64,000 nt of DNA from Motiliproteus sp965230735 (GTDB lineage: Bacteria > Pseudomonadota > Gammaproteobacteria > Pseudomonadales > Balneatricaceae): positions 1,860,001 to 1,924,000 of the forward strand of contig NZ_OZ246016.1 in assembly GCF_965230735.1 (NCBI RefSeq), read 5' to 3'. Position 1 is the stretch's first letter; the number at the start of each line of letters is the position of its first letter. The notes beneath the pieces were generated by a model, which worked only from the letters and a program-made list of their open reading frames with translations, did no database searches and had not been told where the DNA came from. Position numbers and translations under genes: made by a program. Of this stretch, positions 16,432 through 25,661 are shown one piece after another.

Positions 16432-18333
16432 TTACAGCTTGGAGTACAGTTGGCTGCCTTGCTCTTTGAACTCCTGGGCCTTCTCGGCCATGCCTTTGTC
16501 GGCCTCGACGTTGATCGCGGCGATCTGGTTATCATCCAGTTCGCGGACCTCCTGGCTGATCTTCATCGAGCAGAATTTCGGACCACACATGGAGCAGAAG
16601 TGGGCCACCTTGGCGGACTCCTTCGGCAGAGTCTCGTCGTGGTACTCACGGGCGGTATCCGGATCCAGGCCGATGTTGAACTGGTCTTCCCAGCGGAACT
16701 CGAAGCGGGCCTTGGACATCGCGTTGTCGCGGATCTGGGCACCGGGGTGACCCTTGGCCAGGTCAGCGGCGTGGGCCGCCAGCTTGTAGGTGATGATGCC
16801 GGTCTTAACGTCGTCCTTGTTCGGCAGGCCCAGGTGCTCTTTCGGAGTCACGTAGCAGAGCATCGCGCAGCCGTACCAGCCGATCATCGCCGCACCGATA
16901 CCGGAGGTGATGTGGTCATAGCCCGGTGCGATGTCGGTGGTCAACGGACCGAGGGTGTAGAACGGCGCTTCGTGACACTCTTCGAGCTGCTTGTCCATGT
17001 TCTCTTTGATCATGTGCATCGGCACGTGACCCGGACCTTCGATCATCACCTGGACGTCGTACTTCCAGGCCACCTTGGTCAGCTCACCCAGGGTTTCCAG
17101 TTCGGCGAACTGGGCTTCGTCGTTGGCATCGTAGACCGAGCCCGGACGCAGACCGTCACCCAGGGAGAAGGCCACATCGTATTCGGCACAGATCTGACAG
17201 ATCTCTTCGAAGTGGGTGTAGAGGAAGTTCTCCTGGTGGTGCGCCAGGCACCACTTGGCCATGATGGAACCGCCACGGGAAACAATGCCGGTCATCCGCT
17301 TGGCGGTCATCGGCACGTAGCGCAGCAGTACGCCGGCGTGGATGGTGAAGTAGTCGACCCCTTGCTCGGCCTGTTCGATCAGGGTGTCGCGGAACACTTC
17401 CCAGGTCAGGTCCTCGGCGACGCCGTTAACTTTCTCCAGCGCCTGGTAGATCGGCACGGTACCGATCGGCACATGGGAGTTACGGATGATCCACTCGCGG
17501 GTCTCATGGATGTTCTTACCGGTGGACAGGTCCATGATGGTATCGGAGCCCCAGCGGGTACCCCAGGTCATCTTGGCCACTTCTTCCTCGATCGAGGAGC
17601 CCAGCGCCGAGTTACCGATGTTGCCGTTGATCTTCACCAGGAAGTTACGGCCGATGATCATCGGCTCCAGCTCCGGGTGGTTGATGTTACAAGGGATGAT
17701 GGCGCGGCCGGCGGCGACTTCCGCACGGACGAACTCCGGGGTGATCTCGTCCGGGATGTTGGCGCCGAAGCTGTGGCCCGGGTGTTGCTCGTTCAGCTGC
17801 GGGTTGTGCTTGGCTTCGACCAGCTTCATGTTCTCGCGGATGGCGATGTATTCCATCTCCGGGGTGATGATACCGCGCTTGGCGTAGTGCAGCTGGGTGA
17901 CGTTCTTGCCTTCTTTGGCGCGACGGGGCTTGCGCTGCAGGTCAAAACGCAGCGAGTCGAGCTCGGCCAGCGCTTCACGCTGACGGCCATACTCAGAGCT
18001 CAGGCCATCCAGCTGCTCGGTGTCGTCACGCTCGAGAATCCACTCGTTGCGGACCGAGGCCAAGCCACGGCGTACATCGATGCTGACGTCGGGATCGGTG
18101 TAGGGACCGGAGGTGTCGTAAACCCGCAGTGGCTCGTTCTTCTCAGCCTTGCCATCCTGGCTGAAACTCAACGGCGTATCAGACAGGGTGATTTCACGCA
18201 TCGGTACCCGGATATCCGGGCGGGAGCCTTCGATGTAGACCTTACGGCTACCCGGGAACGGCTGGACCGAGGCTTCATCGACCTTGGCGGTATCTTTGAG
18301 GTTGGCGTTTTCTTGTTTATTCATTATCGACAT
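16432..18333 (-). CDS. thiC: phosphomethylpyrimidine synthase
   Basis: A 633-residue ThiC, the non-canonical radical SAM enzyme that converts AIR to HMP-phosphate in thiamine synthesis. Its signature C-terminal cluster motif CX2CX4C is present as FCSMCGPKFCSM near residue 590. Core blocks are intact: KVYIEGSRPDIRVPMREI, GPYTDP, RGLASVR, MEYIAIREN, NSALGSSIEEEV, STGKNIHETREW, FTIHAGVL and SRGGSIMAKW. Length matches the E. coli enzyme. It is preceded by a TPP riboswitch, so expression should drop when thiamine pyrophosphate is plentiful. Confidence 0.98.
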   Translation of the reverse strand: MSIMNKQENANLKDTAKVDEASVQPFPGSRKVYIEGSRPDIRVPMREITLSDTPLSFSQDGKAEKNEPLRVYDTSGPYTDPDVSIDVRRGLASVRNEWILERDDTEQLDGLSSEYGRQREALAELDSLRFDLQRKPRRAKEGKNVTQLHYAKRGIITPEMEYIAIRENMKLVEAKHNPQLNEQHPGHSFGANIPDEITPEFVRAEVAAGRAIIPCNINHPELEPMIIGRNFLVKINGNIGNSALGSSIEEEVAKMTWGTRWGSDTIMDLSTGKNIHETREWIIRNSHVPIGTVPIYQALEKVNGVAEDLTWEVFRDTLIEQAEQGVDYFTIHAGVLLRYVPMTAKRMTGIVSRGGSIMAKWCLAHHQENFLYTHFEEICQICAEYDVAFSLGDGLRPGSVYDANDEAQFAELETLGELTKVAWKYDVQVMIEGPGHVPMHMIKENMDKQLEECHEAPFYTLGPLTTDIAPGYDHITSGIGAAMIGWYGCAMLCYVTPKEHLGLPNKDDVKTGIITYKLAAHAADLAKGHPGAQIRDNAMSKARFEFRWEDQFNIGLDPDTAREYHDETLPKESAKVAHFCSMCGPKFCSMKISQEVRELDDNQIAAINVEADKGMAEKAQEFKEQGSQLYSKL

Positions 18334-18444
18334 CTCCGGCTTCTGTCGGCCATCAACCGCAACAGGCGGTCAAAAAGTGATGTCTTGCAGGGAAGCGGAG
18401 AGGAACCGATAAACAGACAGGGCGGGGACGTACGGCTAGCCCGA

Positions 18445-18530
18445 TGCTTGTTTCCTACGCCGGTATTAACCGGATCAGGTTCACGGGTTGGTGTTAACCT
18501 CTCATCCCAGCAAGTGGGAACCCCGACAAG
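18445..18530 (-). promoter_or_regulatory. TPP riboswitch (THI element) upstream of thiC
   Basis: Read on the minus strand, the element starts GTCGGGGTTCCC, contains the TGAGA core (18499-18507), then ACCCGTGAACCTGATCCGG and TAATACCGGCGTAGGAA. These are the conserved pyrimidine- and pyrophosphate-sensing helices of the THI box in the right order and spacing. It lies about 110 bases upstream of the thiC start, in the leader. Confidence 0.95.
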
Positions 18531-18589
18531 ACGCAATAGATTGTAACGAATTTATTAACGGATGGAAGGCCGGCAGGCGACCTTCGCGC

Positions 18590-18838
18590 TTAGGCCCCCT
18601 GAGTACCCAGCAGGTGCTCGGACAGCAGTTGGTAGCGTACGGTCAGCGGCAGGTTGAGCGCAGACCATTTCTCGGACTCGGATTCCAGATGGGCATGGGC
18701 CTTTTCGGCGGCGGCGACAGCCGATCGTTGAGTCAGGGCGCAATCGGACTGAACCTCATAGCGCTTTAATGCCTCAAGTACTACAGCGGAATCTTTCTCG
18801 CCAACGATTTGTTCGATGAGGGTGTCAAATGATGCCAT
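18590..18838 (-). CDS. small hypothetical protein
   Basis: An 82-residue acidic, mainly helical protein (DTLIEQIVGEKDSAVVLEAL, AVAAAEKAHAHLESESEKW) without signal peptide or known motif. It is upstream of the thiC riboswitch in the same direction. GGGGC lies before the ATG at 18838 but the ribosome site is weak. Coding nature is likely from its codon pattern, but function is unknown. Confidence 0.5.
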   Translation of the reverse strand: MASFDTLIEQIVGEKDSAVVLEALKRYEVQSDCALTQRSAVAAAEKAHAHLESESEKWSALNLPLTVRYQLLSEHLLGTQGA

Positions 18839-19223
18839 GGTAAAGCCCCTTGCCGTCCAACGCTGAAGGACGGGTTTTCATTATTGTTGCTGGGTTCTTC
18901 ATTGAGCCTGTTAGCAGGCTGAGTGCAATTTATCGGGCAACCGCTGCAACGTTAAGATCCAGATATCAAGGGGAGCTGGGACCAGCCCAATGGGCACGGT
19001 GAGTGGCAGAGGAGGCGGAGAATTTCCCATGCGGATGCTGGAGCATCACGGCGGTTTGATCCGGCCGTCGTCGTTCTTAAACCCGGGATAGCCGTGGTCC
19101 GGATTCTGGTGGAATTTAGCTGGCTGAGCCAAGCGCAACTCACTATGATGAGAAGAGGGTATACCTGCATTCCAACAGGCTCCCTTTCTGCCGACACCGG
19201 TTAATGCACGACGGTTTGTCACC
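18839..19223. other. intergenic stretch, no gene supported
   Basis: 385 bases between the small protein and the binding-protein gene. An antisense reading frame exists at 18952-19197 but has low-complexity, non-protein-like composition. I see no RNA gene or repeat. Confidence 0.5.
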
Positions 19224-20033
19224 ATGCTGAATCTCCATGCAATTTCACGACGACTAGGGCTGCTGATCAGAAGCCTGATCGGTGTATCCCTGTTGCTGGC
19301 TTCCGTCGCGGCTCAAGCGGAGATTCGCTTGCTAAGCACCGAAGAGCCTCCGACCAACTTTACCTATGCGGGAAACTTTACCGGCACAACCACCGAAATG
19401 GTACGAGCGATACGTGATCGTCTGGGCTGGTCGGCCCAGGTTGAGGTCTATCCCTGGAGCCGTGCTTATCAGATCGCATTGAATACGCCCGATGTACTGG
19501 TCTTTACCGTCGGTAGAACCGCCGAGCGTGAACAGGCGGGGTTTACCTTTATCGGTCCGGTTTCTACCCGCAAACACGGGGTTTTCAGCCGTATCGACCA
19601 GGCCGTGACCGATTTTGACGCGATAAAGGACTCGCAGGAGCCCGTTGCGGTTATGCGTGGTGACTGGCGTGCCAAGTACCTGGGGGGAGAGGGCTTCAGC
19701 GTGCTGGATATGAACAACCACGCTCAGGGATTTCGGATGCTGATGAACGGAAGAATCGATTACTGGCTAAGCTCTGATCTGGAAGCGCCGATGACCGCCA
19801 GAGCCCTGGGGTATCGCATGGCCGATATCAAAATGGTGAAGTTGATCAGGGAGTCCGGCAGTTATATGGCTTTCTCGCCCGGCACCAATCCAGCGCTGAT
19901 CCAGACGTGGCTGAATGCTTTCAAGGAGCTGCAGGGGACGGACTTTTTTGAACAGCAGCGTACGTTGTGGAGCAATATTCTGGACGCCCAGATCGAGTAT
20001 CGACCGGAAGCGGGTTATATCGTCAGATATTGA
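19224..20033 (+). CDS. periplasmic solute-binding protein (family 3 type)
   Basis: A 269-residue protein with a signal peptide (hydrophobic residues 12-29, cleavage near AAQAE) and a family 3 binding-protein pattern: LLSTEEPPTNFTYAGNFTG, TTEMVRAIRDRLG, VYPWSRAYQIALNTPDVLVF and a closing LIQTWLNAFKELQ. No permease or ATPase is adjacent, so it could feed a distant ABC transporter or act as a sensor. It converges with a diguanylate cyclase gene 15 bases away. Ligand unknown. Confidence 0.8.
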   Translation: MLNLHAISRRLGLLIRSLIGVSLLLASVAAQAEIRLLSTEEPPTNFTYAGNFTGTTTEMVRAIRDRLGWSAQVEVYPWSRAYQIALNTPDVLVFTVGRTAEREQAGFTFIGPVSTRKHGVFSRIDQAVTDFDAIKDSQEPVAVMRGDWRAKYLGGEGFSVLDMNNHAQGFRMLMNGRIDYWLSSDLEAPMTARALGYRMADIKMVKLIRESGSYMAFSPGTNPALIQTWLNAFKELQGTDFFEQQRTLWSNILDAQIEYRPEAGYIVRY

Positions 20034-20048
20034 TCGAAAAGACGCAAA

Positions 20049-21968
20049 CTAAGCCGAGACGTACGAGTCAGCGGAACTGCGGTCACGGCCTCCTTCTTTG
20101 GCTTCATAGAGCTGTTTATCCGATCGCTCCACCAGTTCATAAAAGTTCAGGTCTGTCGCCATCACCGCAGACACGCCGATGGAGGTGGTCACTCGAATGG
20201 CGCTGCCCTGAACCATGACCCTCATACTTCTGATCGCGCTCAGAATTTTCTCCGCTAATCGCTTCCCCCCCTCTAGATTGGTATTGGGAGCAAGTACCAC
20301 AAATTCTTCTCCACCGTATCGTGCGACCAAATCCGTTTCTCTGACTACGCCCAAAATAACCTCTGCCGCCTGCTTCAGAACGAGGTCGCCAATCGGATGG
20401 CCATATTGATCGTTGATGGCTTTAAAATGATCTAAATCGATCATCAGGAGAGTTAAATGAGTGTTGTTACGTTTGCTTAATAAAAACTCTCTTTCGCCCT
20501 GGGTATCAATGGCACGGCGATTCCAAAGCGTGGTTAACGGGTCGTGTAGCGCGGCGTCTTCCAGTCTTTTTTGTAACTGATTTCTCTCGGTAACATCGAT
20601 AATTGTCGAGTGAAGGTAAGTTTTTCCTTCGAAGGAAACCGGGCAGGAGTGAACTTCGACATCCCGAATTTCACCGGAAGCAAGGGCGTGTTGAAAGTGG
20701 AATTTATTGGCTTTTTCCGATATCACCAATGCCATTCTTGCTTGGCATTCCTCAAACGAGATTTGATTAATATTGTATATCTTGGTTTTTTTAATTTCTT
20801 CTTCGCTGTAGCCGTAAAAATTAAGGGCGGCAGGATTTGCATCAACGATCTGACCGTTGTTGGGATCGATGAGTAATTTTATCGTAGGATCTTTATAAAA
20901 AATCTGTAAATAAACGCGTTGTCGCTCCTCTTTGGCTTTCTGCGCTTCGAGTTCGGTGGTGACATCCTGCAGTGTTCCCACGATCTTAGAAAAACGGAGG
21001 CTGTCTTGTGGGCCCAGCTGAGCTCGCAGTCGCAAGCAGATCTCCTTGCCGTTTCTGGTCTCAATCCGATATATCTCGTTAATCGGTCTGCCGGAAAGGA
21101 GGGTTTCCAACATACTTTGAAACTGAATAATCTGCTCCGTGGAAAAATTTCTTCGAATATCTTTTAATCTTACCCATTCGGTAGGCTTGAATATTTTAAG
21201 AATATTCAGGCTTTCTTTGCTGAAATTAACCAGCTCCTTATCGATATGCCATTGCCAGGAGCCAATTTTTGATAGCTCTTGAGCCTCTTTCAGCTCTTTA
21301 TTGGTTTGAGTTAATTGATCGGTTATCTCGCTAATTTTCTCTCCCATCAAGTTAAAGCTGGATTCTAAGTTCCCCAGCTCGTCATCGGATGCTTGTTCTA
21401 TTTTTATCTTGTAGTTTCCAGCAGCGATTTCATCGGATACCCGCAGAAGCTTGTTGAGCCGGCTATCGATCAGGTGTTTAAAACTCATAAAGATACATAA
21501 GCAAAAAGCACAGGCCAGCGCCAGGATTCCGAAACCTATCTCTATAGCCAGCTCATTACCCAGTTTTGATATTGAAATTCGATCGACGGCGACGACTAAC
21601 TCGGCGTGATTGGGATAAACAAAACCAACCGATTGGCCTAAGACGATAGCCCTGTCATTGCTGACCGGAGTGTCGATAGGATCTAAGGGATATAACTGCT
21701 GTCCTTGACTGTTTGTCAGCTTGATCGCAAGCCAGCTGTCGTTAGCCTGTTCCAAGGCGTCCAGGGTTTCATAAATGTTGGCCAACTGACCTTGTAGCAG
21801 AAAGGGAATAATTGCTTCTGATGCTGTGATCAGATGAGCCTGTATCTCATTCAACACCATATCCTCGGCTTTCTGCCTTAGATGTGGCATCGAATAAAAC
21901 GCGATGTAGAGAACAAAAGCGAGTAACAGAGAAAGGATAAGGGTGCTTAGTTTTGTACGTATGCTCAT
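20049..21968 (-). CDS. membrane HAMP-PAS-PAS-GGDEF diguanylate cyclase
   Basis: A 639-residue sensor enzyme. One membrane helix near residues 10-27, a periplasmic domain of about 115 residues, a second helix near 148-168, a HAMP-like linker (RLNKLLRVSDEIAAGNYKIK) to about 225, two PAS domains (about 235-335 and 350-460), and a GGDEF domain from about 475. The active site is RYGGEEFVVLAP, with RETD five residues before GGEEF as inhibitory site. It should make cyclic di-GMP in response to a periplasmic cue. The binding-protein gene upstream ends 11 bases before its start, suggesting a two-part sensor. Confidence 0.93.
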   Translation of the reverse strand: MSIRTKLSTLILSLLLAFVLYIAFYSMPHLRQKAEDMVLNEIQAHLITASEAIIPFLLQGQLANIYETLDALEQANDSWLAIKLTNSQGQQLYPLDPIDTPVSNDRAIVLGQSVGFVYPNHAELVVAVDRISISKLGNELAIEIGFGILALACAFCLCIFMSFKHLIDSRLNKLLRVSDEIAAGNYKIKIEQASDDELGNLESSFNLMGEKISEITDQLTQTNKELKEAQELSKIGSWQWHIDKELVNFSKESLNILKIFKPTEWVRLKDIRRNFSTEQIIQFQSMLETLLSGRPINEIYRIETRNGKEICLRLRAQLGPQDSLRFSKIVGTLQDVTTELEAQKAKEERQRVYLQIFYKDPTIKLLIDPNNGQIVDANPAALNFYGYSEEEIKKTKIYNINQISFEECQARMALVISEKANKFHFQHALASGEIRDVEVHSCPVSFEGKTYLHSTIIDVTERNQLQKRLEDAALHDPLTTLWNRRAIDTQGEREFLLSKRNNTHLTLLMIDLDHFKAINDQYGHPIGDLVLKQAAEVILGVVRETDLVARYGGEEFVVLAPNTNLEGGKRLAEKILSAIRSMRVMVQGSAIRVTTSIGVSAVMATDLNFYELVERSDKQLYEAKEGGRDRSSADSYVSA

Positions 21969-21979
21969 CGCTTGCTCGG

Positions 21980-22834
21980 TCAGTGACTTACCCAGTAATC
22001 ATCGAGCCCCCAATCCAGCATGATTTCGTAATCGCTGAAATCCGCTTTGACAGCCTCTCTTATCGGTATCGCATTGAGTAGCTTTTGTCCCGCCGGCTCT
22101 TTCGACATGTTCAGTAGAGCTTGTTGAACGGCTCTTCTATCCTCCTCGGGGACACGGGGGTGGGCCGAAATTGGGTGGGGCGCGATTCTTTGTGTTTCAT
22201 ACAACACCCTCAGCTTGTCAGACAGCTCGGCTCTTTGCGCGCGTAAGGTGCTCATCACGCCCCCACCGGCTTGGACTTGTTTCAACGCCACGTTGAGATA
22301 GACCGAGGAGTGGGTTTGAACATAGCTGGGCACAAATTTGATCGAGTGCTTACGATCAAGGTCGGCCCTTATCATCAGCGAGGCGCCCAATGCATTCGGT
22401 GCTGGAAAGGCGATTCTTTTTCCGTCGAGATCAGCGATGGATTCGATATCGCTGTCGCGGCGGACAACCAATACTCCATATAGCTCGCGGGCTCCGTCTC
22501 TGATCAGCGGCATATAACCTTGAGAGGCGGATGCGCGAAGGCTGTGGAATGGATTCATATAGGCAAAATCATATTCGCCGGCGATAAAACTCTTCTCGAA
22601 TTCCGGAATTCTGGGGCTGCCTCGAAGGTGGATGGCTAATCCTGTGCGCTTCTCCAGCTCGTCAACGATGGGTTGCCAAATCTGGAACAGTTTTCTCTGT
22701 TCGAATTGAGGGACGACGCCAAGGGTATAGCTTTTTACATTCTCAGCGACATGGTGTGCGTAGGTGGCTTGTCCAAGAAACAAACCGCCCAGTAAAACGG
22801 CAGCTTTGGCAGGCAAACGACTCAAGAAACCCAT
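21980..22834 (-). CDS. PhnD-like periplasmic binding protein paired with a cyclase
   Basis: A 284-residue binding protein with a signal peptide (residues 1-26, ATYAH) and the phosphonate/phosphite-type pattern: YTLGVVPQFEQRKLFQIWQP, GEYDFAYMNPFHSLRA, DLDGKRIAFPAPNALGASL and YVQTHSSVYLNVALKQVQAGG. The serine/tyrosine-rich pocket region is present, but the ligand cannot be told. No transport genes follow; instead a membrane diguanylate cyclase starts 11 bases later, so it probably delivers a signal to that enzyme. Confidence 0.85.
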   Translation of the reverse strand: MGFLSRLPAKAAVLLGGLFLGQATYAHHVAENVKSYTLGVVPQFEQRKLFQIWQPIVDELEKRTGLAIHLRGSPRIPEFEKSFIAGEYDFAYMNPFHSLRASASQGYMPLIRDGARELYGVLVVRRDSDIESIADLDGKRIAFPAPNALGASLMIRADLDRKHSIKFVPSYVQTHSSVYLNVALKQVQAGGGVMSTLRAQRAELSDKLRVLYETQRIAPHPISAHPRVPEEDRRAVQQALLNMSKEPAGQKLLNAIPIREAVKADFSDYEIMLDWGLDDYWVSH

Positions 22835-23011
22835 GACAACAATCCCTGTGGTAACTCTGTCTTCCCCACCTAATCGTTAGCCTTGGAAGATCCTGAATTT
22901 GCTATCGATTGATTAGGCAGAGTTCATGCTTTGAGTATGCAACGACATGCCGGTGTGTTACTTGCGATGGATCAAATAACACTTGGCTAGCGGTGAAAGC
23001 TGGGGCTTCTG

Positions 23012-23425
23012 TTACGGGGCCTGAACCTCAAAAAACCACTTGGGCTGCATCGCCTCAAAATCGGTACGAAGATTGGAGGGCAGGTAGCTGGCTGAATCCA
23101 GCACAACCGCCTGACCTTCCAGCCGCCGAAACACGACCCAGTGCCAAAAATCCTTGCCCTTTTCTCGGTGATGTTTGATGGCCAGCAAGGCGAGGTCCGG
23201 TAGTTCAGTCCAGGATACAAACGGGGTTTCATCCTCGGCTGTCGCAATCCCCTCATGGCTTAATAGCTTGCGGACATACCGGGTGTCCGACCAGAGGGAT
23301 TCATCGCAGGCGTAGATGCCCAAGCGATTGGCGATCAGTTTCATCTCCGAGTAGCTCTTGCCGACAATATTGGCCACCGAGGCGATACCGCAGCCGGTGG
23401 TTTCTAGTTGAATAACCGGTTTCAG
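23012..23425 (-). CDS. peptidase C39-fold protein, probable CTG start
   Basis: A 137-residue papain-like C39 domain. With the start used here the triad is Cys12 in ETTGCGIASVANIVG, His95 in DFWHWVVF and Asp110 in VVLDSASY. No ABC transporter part is attached. The N terminus is a problem: no ATG, GTG or TTG lies between the preceding region and the catalytic Cys, but a CTG at 23425 has GGGAG eight bases upstream and gives MKPVIQLETTGCG, the short N terminus expected. The longer in-frame reading to 24043 is antisense to the cupin gene. Function unknown; it could be a housekeeping or peptide-trimming protease. Confidence 0.7.
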   Translation of the reverse strand: MKPVIQLETTGCGIASVANIVGKSYSEMKLIANRLGIYACDESLWSDTRYVRKLLSHEGIATAEDETPFVSWTELPDLALLAIKHHREKGKDFWHWVVFRRLEGQAVVLDSASYLPSNLRTDFEAMQPKWFFEVQAP

Positions 23426-23539
23426 CGTTGTTGCTCCCTTGCTTGATAACGAGTCTGTTACGTTGGTCTGGAGATAGCTTAAACTTTCTCCAGCAAGATT
23501 ACGCAGCTTTGCACCATGGGGCACATCAAGGAGCCTTCG

Positions 23540-24217
23540 ATGACGATGCGGTTGAACGCAGACTTCGGACAACGGGTCGTTATTCGTCCCGAGCAATATC
23601 AGTGGGTGGATTCGCCGATGCCGGGAGTGTCGCGAATGATGCTCGATAGGATCGGTGACGAGGTGGCCAGGGCCACTTCGATTGTCCGCTATGACCCCTT
23701 CAGCGAGTTTTCGGCGCACACCCATTCGGGTGGGGAAGAATTCCTGGTATTGGACGGGGTCTTTTCCGACGAGCACGGTGACTACGGCAAGGGCTGCTAT
23801 GTCCGCAATCCCATCGGCACCTCGCATATCCCGAGGATTGGCAAGGAGGGGGCGACGATCCTGGTCAAGCTTCACCAGTTTGTGCCGGAGGATGATGAGC
23901 AGAAGGTGATCGATACCAACCACCAGCCTTGGTTGCCGGGATTGGTCGATGGGCTGAGCGTGATGCCCCTGCATGAATTCGAACATGAACATGTCGCGCT
24001 GGTGAAGTGGGCGCCCAATACCCAGTTCAGTAGCCACCGTCATTGGGGCGGTGAAGAGATCTTCGTGCTAGAGGGGACCTTCCACGACGAGCATGGAAGC
24101 TACCCCGCGGGTAGCTGGCTTCGAAGCCCACATTTGAGTCAGCACCAGCCCTTTACCCGAGAAGATGGTGCGCTGATTTATGTGAAAACCGGCCACTTGG
24201 CGGCGCAAAGCGCTTAG
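23540..24217 (+). CDS. double cupin-domain protein (ChrR-like)
   Basis: A 225-residue protein with two cupin repeats. In each, metal-ligand motifs are visible: FSAHTHSGGEEFLVLDGVFS near 60-80 and FSSHRHWGGEEIFVLEGTFH near 160-180, followed by GDYGKGCYVRNP and GSYPAGSWLRSP. This is the ChrR-type anti-sigma cupin layout, but the zinc-binding N-terminal anti-sigma domain is missing, so it is likely a stand-alone metal-binding cupin. The ATG at 23540 has AAGGAG six bases upstream. Divergent to the C39-fold gene. Substrate unknown. Confidence 0.85.
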   Translation: MTMRLNADFGQRVVIRPEQYQWVDSPMPGVSRMMLDRIGDEVARATSIVRYDPFSEFSAHTHSGGEEFLVLDGVFSDEHGDYGKGCYVRNPIGTSHIPRIGKEGATILVKLHQFVPEDDEQKVIDTNHQPWLPGLVDGLSVMPLHEFEHEHVALVKWAPNTQFSSHRHWGGEEIFVLEGTFHDEHGSYPAGSWLRSPHLSQHQPFTREDGALIYVKTGHLAAQSA

Positions 24218-24311
24218 GGCATAAGCGTTGCTCTCTCGCAACGGCAGCGATTGCTAACATCAACGCTGATATCCGCTCATCACCGGTTCCTGAAGACTGT
24301 GGGAGGGGGGC

Positions 24312-25151
24312 TCAGGGACTGATCTTGGCCGGTGTGGTCGAGGCGATGGCGCGGAATTCCCGGGTCATGTGGGCCTGATCACTAAAGCCGAACTGCTGGG
24401 CGACCTCCGCTAGGTTGGCTTCGGAGTGCTGCTTCAAATAGAGGATGGCGTTCTTGATCCTGAGGATACGCTGGTAGTGCTTAGGCGTCATTCCGAGTCG
24501 ATGTTGAAACAGCCGCTCGATCTGGCGCTGACTCAAGGCGGAGAGTTCTGAGATTCGTCCCACCAACTCCTGTTGTTCGATCTGCCGCATCGCCTGATCG
24601 AGCGCTGCCGGTATTTCATGGCTCGTATTCAGATGTTGCTCAGCCCAACGAGTCAGCGTTTCAAGCTGACGGTTCAGGTCCGACTGCTGTTGGAGTTCGG
24701 TAAAAGTCTCGTAAAGGTTGAATCGATGATCTTCCGGCACCGGCAGCAATGTTGGCTTGTCGTAGTGCCGGCCCATCACGCCGTACCCGATCGCCGGATG
24801 AAAGCGAAGTCCTGCGAGTCGGGCTCCGCTGGGCAGTGAGAGGTGGGTGGCCTGCTTACTGACCGGTAGCATAACCACACCTTTCGGCAGCGTGGCACCG
24901 CCGATACTCAAGCCATCGGTGAGGTTGAAAATGATGCCGCTGCCGGCGTCCGAATAGAGCCGTTTCGCGACCGAGCCGGATTCTGATCGTTGCACCGACG
25001 CCGACCAGATGGCCTGGACGAACGCGGACAGCTGTCCCGAAGGCTGGGACAGCTGAAAGTTAAAATCCGGCGTTGGGGGTCTATTGGGGTTTATAACTGC
25101 CCACCTCGGGTTTGAAGGTTTTGGCGATCCGATTCCAGCTGTTGATCGCAT
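24312..25151 (-). CDS. AraC-family transcriptional regulator
   Basis: A 279-residue regulator. The C-terminal 95 residues hold the two helix-turn-helix motifs of AraC proteins (LSALSQRQIERLFQHRLGMT and NLAEVAQQFGFSDQAHMTRE, closing with FRAIASTTPAKI). The N-terminal region (GQLSAFVQAIWSA onward) is a ligand-sensing domain of unknown specificity. The only ATG that gives the full domain is at 25151, which overlaps the upstream AhpD-like gene by 71 bases; a shorter non-ATG start is possible. It probably controls the adjacent AhpD-like gene. Confidence 0.88.
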   Translation of the reverse strand: MRSTAGIGSPKPSNPRWAVINPNRPPTPDFNFQLSQPSGQLSAFVQAIWSASVQRSESGSVAKRLYSDAGSGIIFNLTDGLSIGGATLPKGVVMLPVSKQATHLSLPSGARLAGLRFHPAIGYGVMGRHYDKPTLLPVPEDHRFNLYETFTELQQQSDLNRQLETLTRWAEQHLNTSHEIPAALDQAMRQIEQQELVGRISELSALSQRQIERLFQHRLGMTPKHYQRILRIKNAILYLKQHSEANLAEVAQQFGFSDQAHMTREFRAIASTTPAKISP

Positions 25152-25542
25152 TAACGGCCAGGGTCAGGTCCACCACCGCCTGCTGTCCCAGGGCCTGCTC
25201 TAAAGCCTGATAGTGTTGATCGCTAACCGGCTTCCCCTGACTTAAATGTTCGGCCCAATCCAGTGCGGTACGTTCCAGCTCGGTATACAGCGGCATATCA
25301 CGCCAGGCGTTCAAGCCCAAAATCCGTTCGGTCGTTTCTCCCTGACTCTGCGCCTCTTTGCTGTGCATGTCGATACAGAACGCACATTGGTTGATCTGCG
25401 ACCCCCGGAGTTTAACCAGCTCCCAGAGTTCGGTGCTGAGGATCTCCGAGTTACCGAACTGCTCCCGCAGGTAGCCTTCCTGCTGCATCAGGATCTGGAT
25501 GGCTCGGGGAGCGAGGTTGAAGTAGTCAGCGCGTAAGGTCAT
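25081..25542 (-). CDS. AhpD-like / carboxymuconolactone decarboxylase family protein
   Basis: A 153-residue AhpD-fold protein. The redox motif is INQCAFCIDMHSKEA near residues 53-67 (CX2C plus His), followed by ERILGLNAWRDMPLYTELER and ALDWAEHLS, as in the peroxidase-related and CMD subfamilies. It likely acts as a small alkylhydroperoxidase or thiol oxidoreductase. The downstream AraC gene overlaps its end, suggesting an autoregulated pair. Substrate unknown. Confidence 0.9.
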   Translation of the reverse strand: MTLRADYFNLAPRAIQILMQQEGYLREQFGNSEILSTELWELVKLRGSQINQCAFCIDMHSKEAQSQGETTERILGLNAWRDMPLYTELERTALDWAEHLSQGKPVSDQHYQALEQALGQQAVVDLTLAVNAINSWNRIAKTFKPEVGSYKPQ

Positions 25543-25661
25543 AGCGTTTCTCCATCATGATTATGCAGATGAAGATAACGTCGGACCCGATGCGGGTATT
25601 GAAGATTTCCGACACCGTTAGGGTTCGGTGCCGGAATCTGGTTGGACTCGTTGCAGATGGG

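Noticed and set aside
16357..18546. 729-residue plus-strand reading frame antisense to thiC
   Set aside because: It is exactly antisense to an intact, strongly conserved thiC and its riboswitch. Long antisense frames are usual in GC-rich genes, and the translation has no domain.
23426..24043. N-terminal extension of the C39-fold gene toward 24043
   Set aside because: It runs antisense through the cupin gene, which has its own ribosome site and paired cupin motifs; the extension has no recognisable sequence.
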